Part shown: positions 7,003-10,484 of the stretch, one piece after another | How the letters are laid out: each line of letters begins with the position of its first letter | Numbering within the stretch: position 1 is the first letter of the stretch | Source: JBLNDJ01 sp050261515 | GTDB taxonomy: Bacteria; Acidobacteriota; Terriglobia; Bryobacterales; Bryobacteraceae | Direction of reading: 5' to 3' | Length of the DNA stretch: 10,484 bases | Assembly (NCBI GenBank): GCA_050261515.1 | Contig: JBLNDJ010000028.1 | Coordinates: forward strand, 1 to 10,484 | Position numbers and translations under genes: made by a program | The notes under the pieces: generated by a model | Databases searched by the model: none | Told to the model about the DNA's origin: nothing | Seen by the model: only the letters and a program-made list of their open reading frames with translations

Positions 7003-7031
7003 TGGACAAACCCGTGGGGATCGAGAATAAT
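7003..7031 (+). promoter_or_regulatory. Sigma70-type promoter for the DksA/TraR gene
   Basis: TGGACA (7003-7008; 5 of 6 to TTGACA) and AATAAT (7026-7031; 5 of 6 to TATAAT) are separated by 17 bp, the optimal spacing. The expected transcription start is near 7038, giving a leader of about 48 nt with GAGGAGG at 7072-7078, 7 nt before the ATG at 7086. Confidence 0.6.
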
Positions 7032-7085
7032 AAGAAGCACTGACGCACTATTAAAGAATTTTAAGACTGGCGAGGAGGGGGAGAG

Positions 7086-7469
7086 ATGACGAAGAACGAG
7101 TTGAACAAGTTCAAACAGGTCCTGGAGGCGAAGAAGGCGGAGTTGTCCGACGTTCTGAAGCGGCGCGATGAGATCGCGATTGAAAAGAGCCCCGACGCAA
7201 TCGATGAAGTTACGCGTGCCGCCGAGCGCGAGCTGGCTATCCGCAACCTGGACCGGGAATCCAACCTCATGAAGAACGTGCGGGCCGCGCTGCGGCGCAT
7301 CGACGACGGCACGTTCGGCGTGTGTGCGCACTGCGAAGAAGAAATCAGCCCGAAGCGGCTGGCCGCGGTGCCATGGGCGCCGTTCTGCATCAAGTGTCAG
7401 GAAGCGGCGGACCGCAACGAGCACGATGCCACGGCAACCCTCGAAGGGCTGCTCGTGAACGCAGCGTAA
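7086..7469 (+). CDS. DksA/TraR family C4 zinc-finger regulator
   Basis: 127 residues. The N-terminal part (about 5-75) is predicted helical coiled coil. A C4 zinc finger follows with C80-x2-C83-x17-C101-x2-C104 (CAHC ... CIKC), and a short C-terminal helix ends the protein. DksA proteins enter the secondary channel of RNA polymerase and, with ppGpp, shift transcription during the stringent response. Aligned with E. coli DksA, the coil-tip acidic residues are present (D37 and D40 in SPDAIDE), while the tip alanine (E. coli A76) is V42 here. The 127 residues are somewhat shorter than E. coli DksA, mostly at the N-terminus. It could be a true DksA or a paralogue, so no symbol is given. The start has the best Shine-Dalgarno sequence in the window, and the gene has its own promoter and a strong terminator, so it is probably monocistronic. 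Confidence 0.9.
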   Translation: MTKNELNKFKQVLEAKKAELSDVLKRRDEIAIEKSPDAIDEVTRAAERELAIRNLDRESNLMKNVRAALRRIDDGTFGVCAHCEEEISPKRLAAVPWAPFCIKCQEAADRNEHDATATLEGLLVNAA

Positions 7470-7489
7470 AACACAGCCAAAACCACCTC

Positions 7490-7527
7490 AAGGGCGCGGG
7501 CTTCGGCTCGCGCCCTTCGCTTTGTTT
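7490..7527. terminator. Strong hairpin terminator with TTCG loop between convergent genes
   Basis: AAGGGCGCGGGC (7490-7501) pairs with GCTCGCGCCCTT (7506-7517) around TTCG, giving a 12-bp stem with one G-T pair and an extra-stable tetraloop. A T-rich tract (CGCTTTGTTT, 7518-7527) follows and contains part of the pgeF stop codon. On the minus strand GGTTTTGG follows the same stem, so it may also end the pgeF transcript. Confidence 0.85.
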
Positions 7528-8173
7528 AACCCAAAACGGCAGCGGCGGAGACCATGCGGCCGGTGCGTTCGCGGTCACGCCTCCAGGAGTAGAACTCGGA
7601 GGGGTGGCAGGCGGTGCAGGGGGCGCCGGTAATTACACGCCCGCCGGGCACGCCGGCTTCGATGAGTTGGCGGCGGTTGGCTTCGGCGAGGTCGAGCGTT
7701 TTGCCGGGCGGCAGCCACGCGACGAACCGTTCGGCCACCTCCGGACCGACCTCGTAGCAAGCTCCGCAGATTCCCGGGCCGATCGCGGCGATCAGGTCCT
7801 CCGGGCGGCTTCCAAAATTCTTTCGCATTGCCACGACGGCCTTGGCCGCGATCGTCTCGGCTGTTCCGCGCCATCCGGCGTGAACGGCCCCGACGGCTTT
7901 CACACGTTCATCGGCGATCAGGATCGGGATGCAGTCGGCCGTTCGGACGCCGACGTAGCGGCCGGGGGTGGAGGCGATCAGGCCGTCGGCTTCTCCCAGC
8001 AGGCCTGTGGCGCCATTGGCGACGACAATGCGGTCCGAGTGTATCTGTTTGACCCAGGCAAGCGGACCGGGAACCCAGTTTCCCGACAGGCGCGTGCCGA
8101 AACCATGATCGAGCCAGCCCAGGCGGTCGAGAGCGCGGACGCGGTAGACGTTGCGCGGGTCGAGGTAGAACAT
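7526..8173 (-). CDS. pgeF: Peptidoglycan editing factor PgeF (YfiH, laccase-domain family)
   Basis: 215 residues, about 30 shorter than E. coli YfiH, with most of the difference at the N-terminus. Family members are cytoplasmic enzymes with a purine nucleoside or laccase-like activity in vitro; in E. coli the protein keeps wrong amino acids out of peptidoglycan precursors. The metal-site triad is intact: H45 (KQIHSD), C81 (RTADCIPI) and H98 (AVHAGWRGT). The spacings of 36 and 17 residues equal those in E. coli (H71, C107, H124). Other signatures are IGPGICGACYEVGPEV and FYSWRRDRERTGRM near the end. The ATG at 8173 overlaps the nuoB stop (TGATG) and has no Shine-Dalgarno sequence, so translation is probably coupled to nuoB. 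The stop lies in the T-tract of the shared terminator. Confidence 0.95.
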   Translation of the reverse strand: MFYLDPRNVYRVRALDRLGWLDHGFGTRLSGNWVPGPLAWVKQIHSDRIVVANGATGLLGEADGLIASTPGRYVGVRTADCIPILIADERVKAVGAVHAGWRGTAETIAAKAVVAMRKNFGSRPEDLIAAIGPGICGACYEVGPEVAERFVAWLPPGKTLDLAEANRRQLIEAGVPGGRVITGAPCTACHPSEFYSWRRDRERTGRMVSAAAVLG

Positions 8174-8739
8174 CAGGCAGGCTGCTTGATCTGTGCGATC
8201 ATGACCTGCTTCTTGAAGTCTTCGAGCATCGATTCTTCGAGGCGCACTTCCGTCGGACGGCGGCCGAGCGTCGTCATCCGGTCGATCTTGTCCTGGAGCT
8301 TGAGTAGGCCGTAGAACAGGTTTTCGGGGCGGGGCGGGCAGCCGGTGACGTAAACGTCCACCGGGATGATTTTATCGACGCCCTGGACCACCGAGTAGGT
8401 GTTGAACGGTCCGCCCACGCTCGAGCACGCGCCCATGGAGATGACCCATTTGGGGTCCGCCATCTGGTCGTATAGGCGCTTGATGACCGGGCCCATTTTG
8501 AGGGTGACGGTGCCTGCCACGATCATGAGATCGGCCTGCCGCGGGCTCGGCCGGTAGACCTCGGCGCCGAAGCGCGCGATGTCGAACCGCGGAGAGCCGC
8601 TGGCGGCGATCATCTCGATCGCGCAGCAAGCCAGGCCGAACGTCAACGGCCAAAGCGACGATTCGCGCGCCCAGTTAAAAACGTAATCGACCGACGTCAC
8701 CAGGACGTTGTTCTCGAACTGGTTCTGTAAAAAAGGCAT
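8173..8739 (-). CDS. nuoB: NADH-quinone oxidoreductase subunit B (complex I)
   Basis: 188 residues, normal for NuoB. This peripheral-arm subunit of complex I carries cluster N2, the last iron-sulfur cluster before quinone. All four ligands are present: adjacent C38-C39 (GLACCAIEM), C105 (SMGACSSVGG) and C134 (VTGCPPRPE). The conserved VAGTVTLKMGP and RPSPRQADLM motifs are intact. The gene is complete and the start is clear (MPFLQNQFENNVLVT). It is not next to nuoA, nuoC or nuoD: upstream is a small unrelated gene and downstream is pgeF. The other subunits must be encoded elsewhere, or this copy serves a partial or second complex. A 45-bp gap upstream has a possible -10 (TACAAT). No Shine-Dalgarno sequence is visible. 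Confidence 0.97.
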   Translation of the reverse strand: MPFLQNQFENNVLVTSVDYVFNWARESSLWPLTFGLACCAIEMIAASGSPRFDIARFGAEVYRPSPRQADLMIVAGTVTLKMGPVIKRLYDQMADPKWVISMGACSSVGGPFNTYSVVQGVDKIIPVDVYVTGCPPRPENLFYGLLKLQDKIDRMTTLGRRPTEVRLEESMLEDFKKQVMIAQIKQPA

Positions 8740-8761
8740 GGGGCCAAGCTCGGAGAATTCA

Positions 8762-8767
8762 ATTGTA
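8762..8767 (-). promoter_or_regulatory. Possible -10 box upstream of nuoB
   Basis: TACAAT (5 of 6 to consensus) on the minus strand would start RNA near 8755, about 16 nt before the nuoB ATG. No -35 match is present at 16-18 bp spacing, so the call is weak. If real, nuoB-pgeF would be transcribed independently of the aldo/keto reductase gene. Confidence 0.3.
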
Positions 8768-8784
8768 GCAGGAGAAGCTGGAAG

Positions 8785-9027
8785 CTAGAATCCGGAGGCG
8801 GTCATCACCTGCCTGGCCGGCTCCTCGGCTTCCGGCAGAACGTAAAAGAACGCTCCCACGCGCTGGGTCCTGAAGATGATGCCTCCCAGGTAGTGGTCGG
8901 TCTCGACGGCGTAATCGATGCCGGCTTGGGTTAGCGCCTCTTCGAGGGCGAGCGCGTGTTTCAAGCGCTTGGCGATGTAGATCAGCGCCATTTCCTGGTC
9001 GCCGAAGAATTCGGGGTCGCGTTTCAC
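8785..9027 (-). CDS. Small DUF2007-like protein of unknown function
   Basis: 80 residues from the GTG at 9027, which lies 1 nt after the stop of the aldo/keto reductase gene and so fits coupled translation. An ATG at 8991 (68 residues, with AGGA just before it) is an alternative start. The sequence IYIAKRLKHALALEEALTQAGIDY, then a VETDHYLGG turn, then FRTQRVGAFFYVLPEAEEPARQVM reads as a beta-alpha-beta-beta-alpha fold. It resembles small DUF2007-type (ACT-like) proteins, in which a helix with LEEALTQAGI is followed by a strand pair and a closing helix. There is no signal peptide, membrane segment or cysteine. The domain assignment is from pattern memory only. Its place between the reductase and nuoB gives no clear function. 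Confidence 0.7.
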   Translation of the reverse strand: MKRDPEFFGDQEMALIYIAKRLKHALALEEALTQAGIDYAVETDHYLGGIIFRTQRVGAFFYVLPEAEEPARQVMTASGF

Positions 9028-9028
9028 G

Positions 9029-9862
9029 TCAGGCGGCCGCCACTCGACGCATCAGGTCGGTCACTTCGTTCGTGTTCTCGAAGCCGATGGTGAAGCAGTC
9101 CACGCAGTCGAGGCTCAGGGCGAAGCGCAGGGCTTCGTCCGGACGGTTGCGCAACTGGCCTTCGCCCAGAATCTTCATGCCGATGACGCCTTTTCCCGCC
9201 GCCTTCATTTCGCGCAGCACGGCGATGACGGTCCGGGGGTCGGCGTCCATGATGATTCCGGCCGGGTTGATGCGCGCCAGATCGACGTGCACCCAGGGGG
9301 TTTTCGCAGCCGTTTTGAGCGCTTTGAGCGAGTGGCAGGAGACGCCGTGCGTCCGCACGATGCCCTTTTCGCGCGCTTCCGCGAGCACCTCCATGGCGCC
9401 TTTCCGCTCCTCGGGCCAGTTCGCTGAACTGAGCGCGTGCAGCAGCACGATGTCGAGGTAGTCGGTGCCGATCTCCTGGCGGAAGCGGTCGAGGTCGGCG
9501 CGCATCTCGGCGGCCGTGGCAGCGCGCGTTTTGGTCAGGATCGCGACCTTCTCGCGCGGCACGCTTTTCAGAGCCTCCTTGAGGTGCGGGTGGCTGCCGT
9601 AGCCGTCGGCGGAATCCCAGAACGCCAGGCCCTGGTCGTAGCCGAAATGCAGCAGGTCGGCCAGGCCTTTGATGCCCAGTTGCCGCGTCTGGTTCGAACT
9701 CCTGGAGTAGCCTTTGGTGCCGGTGCCCATCGCCACGCGGGTCAGTTTGACCTTGTCCGGACCGAGTTCCACCACGTCATTGGCGCGACGCCCCGAGGCC
9801 GCATGGCCCCTCGTCGCAACCGCCCCGGCGATGCTCGTCTTCAGGAAATCGCGGCGTCTCAT
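9029..9862 (-). CDS. Tat-exported aldo/keto reductase
   Basis: 277 residues. The N-terminus MRRRDFLKTSIAGAVATRGHAA has the twin-arginine motif R3-R4-D-F-L-K, so the folded enzyme is probably exported with its cofactor. The aldo/keto reductase barrel follows with the catalytic tetrad D83 and Y88 (WDSADGYGSH), K111 (AILTKTRA) and H142 (VLLHAL). Further barrel motifs include IGTDYLDIV (131-139), THGVSCHS and GVIGMKILGEG. The family reduces aldehydes and ketones with NAD(P)H; the substrate is not readable, and how a nicotinamide cofactor would be supplied outside the cytoplasm is an open point for Tat-linked members. The ATG at 9862 is set by the Tat signal. The frame stays open far upstream, but that part is transposase debris. 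TATACT lies 6 nt before the ATG with no Shine-Dalgarno sequence. The stop is 1 nt from the next gene's GTG. Confidence 0.9.
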   Translation of the reverse strand: MRRRDFLKTSIAGAVATRGHAASGRRANDVVELGPDKVKLTRVAMGTGTKGYSRSSNQTRQLGIKGLADLLHFGYDQGLAFWDSADGYGSHPHLKEALKSVPREKVAILTKTRAATAAEMRADLDRFRQEIGTDYLDIVLLHALSSANWPEERKGAMEVLAEAREKGIVRTHGVSCHSLKALKTAAKTPWVHVDLARINPAGIIMDADPRTVIAVLREMKAAGKGVIGMKILGEGQLRNRPDEALRFALSLDCVDCFTIGFENTNEVTDLMRRVAAA

Positions 9863-9874
9863 GAGTGGAGTATA
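9863..9874 (-). promoter_or_regulatory. -10 box for a probably leaderless aldo/keto reductase mRNA
   Basis: TATACT (9874-9869 on the minus strand; 5 of 6 to TATAAT) is followed by exactly 6 nt and the ATG at 9862. The expected transcription start therefore falls at or next to the start codon. There is no purine-rich ribosome-binding sequence and no good -35. The geometry is the same as at the GTG at 2500. Confidence 0.5.
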
Positions 9875-9896
9875 ACAACGTTCAGGGACGGTTCCG

Positions 9897-9939
9897 AAAA
9901 GGGGACAGACGCATTTTTCCAGGGAAAATGCGTCTGTCC
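9897..9939 (+). repeat. Second copy of the GGGGACAGAC hairpin repeat
   Basis: Bases 9897-9910 (AAAAGGGGACAGAC) are identical to 1371-1384 in the same orientation, and both are followed after three variable bases by TTTTT. Here the element is longer: GGACAGACGCATTTT (9903-9917) pairs with AAAATGCGTCTGTCC (9925-9939), a perfect 15-bp stem around a 7-nt loop. Two copies in 10 kb suggest a dispersed REP-like or MITE-like family. It lies against the broken end of the transposase remnant and upstream of the aldo/keto reductase promoter. Confidence 0.7.
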
Positions 9940-9948
9940 TGGACCCCA

Positions 9949-10484
9949 GTATGGGTTTCCGGCCCGGCTCATGCTGATCTGAAAGCCGGCCTGCTGCAAC
10001 TTCGCGACATAATCGCTGGCACAATATTGTTACGCAAAGCTCTCGCGTAGCCGGATGTAAGTGATGTCGGCAACCCACATCTGGTTGGCCGCGCACGGTT
10101 CGAAGCTGGCAGCCAGATTGCGATACACAGCATACGTATGGCGGGAGTCGGTGGTCAGGACCCACCGGCGCTTGCGCAATGCCAGCAGGTTGTCCAGCCG
10201 CATCAGTCGCTGAACACGTTTGCGGCACACAGGCAGGCCTTGGATGCGCAGCAACTTCGTCACCCGGCGCGTGCCGTAGATGCGGTGGTACAGGCAGATC
10301 TGTTGGATGCGGCCGCGAAGTTCTACTTCGGCTTGCAGCCTGCCAGGCGCGGTAATAGCCAGCTCTGGAGACCCCGGCGATCTGGCAGGCCCGGTCCACC
10401 GTGAGGGGCGTGTCTTCAAGCCCGCTTACTCGCCGGACCTCCGAGTAGACGCTGCGCCGCCACGCCGCGGGGCTTTCGGCTGCG
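9949..10484 (-). pseudogene. Degenerate IS3-family transposase (OrfB), 5'-partial at window edge
   Basis: Read on the minus strand from the window edge, the first frame gives LTVDRACQIAGVSRAGYYRAWQ, the N-terminal part of an IS3-type OrfB. Near 10325-10345 the frame shifts. A second frame continues with RIYGTRRVTKLL, KRVQRLMR, LLALRKRRWVLTTDSRH and NQMWVADITYIRLRESFA, which includes the first Asp of the DDE triad (WVAD), and meets TAA at 10032-10030. In the same frame the next codons (10029-9949) give QYCASDYVAKL and ISMSRAGNPY, the region that follows the second Asp in intact enzymes. A block with the second Asp has therefore been deleted in frame, leaving a stop at the joint. The sequence then breaks off before the catalytic Glu. 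The protein cannot be active. The 5' part lies outside the window. Confidence 0.88.
9949..10484 (-). mobile_element. IS3-family insertion sequence remnant
   Basis: Only transposase coding sequence is recognisable. No terminal inverted repeat or target duplication is visible at the inner end, which runs straight into the hairpin repeat at 9897-9939. The other end is outside the window. Confidence 0.75.

Larger units (their letters stand above)
6746..7085. other. Intergenic region upstream of the DksA/TraR gene
   Basis: 340 bp without a convincing gene, AT-richer than its surroundings. It holds a weak hairpin after the membrane protein gene (6769-6781), an inverted repeat GGAGCA (6853-6858) / TGCTCC (6876-6881) and, near the right end, a promoter and Shine-Dalgarno sequence. 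I see no tRNA, riboswitch or known small RNA, and short open frames here have no recognisable product. Confidence 0.6.

Noticed and set aside
6831..7424. 197-codon minus-strand frame over the DksA-type gene and its promoter
   Set aside because: Opposite a clear C4 zinc-finger gene with its own promoter and Shine-Dalgarno sequence; no domain seen.
7322..8314. 330-codon plus-strand frame opposite pgeF
   Set aside because: Antisense to a gene with an intact metal-site triad, and it crosses the strong terminator at 7490-7517; Gly/Ala/Arg-rich without motifs.
9029..10399. Apparent transposase-aldo/keto reductase fusion in one long open frame
   Set aside because: The first transposase frame runs on without a stop by chance. 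Past about 10345 it no longer matches a transposase, and a complete Tat signal starts at 9862.
1..10484. CRISPR array, tRNA or rRNA genes, defence or toxin-antitoxin genes
   Set aside because: No regularly spaced repeats, no cloverleaf or conserved rRNA sequence, and no matching protein motif on either strand.

Overview
The window is GC-rich, densely packed bacterial chromosome with no tRNA, rRNA or CRISPR array. The mix of genes (a Tat-exported aldo/keto reductase, a membrane protein of GT-C type with a beta-rich tail, a small zinc-ribbon protein, a solitary nuoB, a short single-subunit-type molybdopterin oxidoreductase) looks most like an Acidobacteriota genome of the Solibacter/Bryobacter kind. 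That placement is an inference from gene style, not from a marker gene.

Left part, 1-2463. The 3' end of a small zinc-ribbon protein gene overlaps (ATGA) an exported aldose 1-epimerase gene. Transcription from this pair meets the convergent osmC gene at a perfect 11-bp-arm hairpin that can terminate in both directions. Leftward, a membrane-anchored YdcF/DUF218 protein gene is followed by osmC, with a near-perfect 26-bp palindrome abutting the osmC start codon, probably an operator.

Centre, 2464-6745. A 36-bp divergent spacer carries a consensus TATAAT only 6 nt before the GTG start of a DMSO-reductase-superfamily oxidoreductase. This suggests a leaderless mRNA. Its gene overlaps a lipoprotein gene, which in turn overlaps (ATGA) a GT-C-like polytopic membrane protein gene. 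The lipoprotein and the C-terminal domain of the membrane protein appear to share one beta-rich module, so those two proteins are likely to work together at the cell envelope.

Right part, 6746-10484. A 340-bp AT-richer spacer holds a good sigma70-type promoter and a strong Shine-Dalgarno sequence for a DksA/TraR-type zinc-finger regulator. That gene ends at a 12-bp hairpin with a TTCG loop, which is shared with a convergent cluster on the minus strand. This cluster runs Tat-signal aldo/keto reductase, small DUF2007-like protein, NuoB (complex I, cluster N2 subunit) and PgeF (peptidoglycan editing factor), with nearly contiguous or overlapping genes apart from a 45-bp gap before nuoB. Upstream of it lies a decayed IS3-family transposase: frameshifted, internally deleted and cut off next to a second copy of the same GGGGACAGAC-containing repeat that forms the hairpin at 1368-1394.

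I see no defence island, biosynthetic cluster or clearly new system. The most informative leads are the duplicated envelope module, the leaderless-type promoters, the osmC palindrome and the dispersed hairpin repeat.
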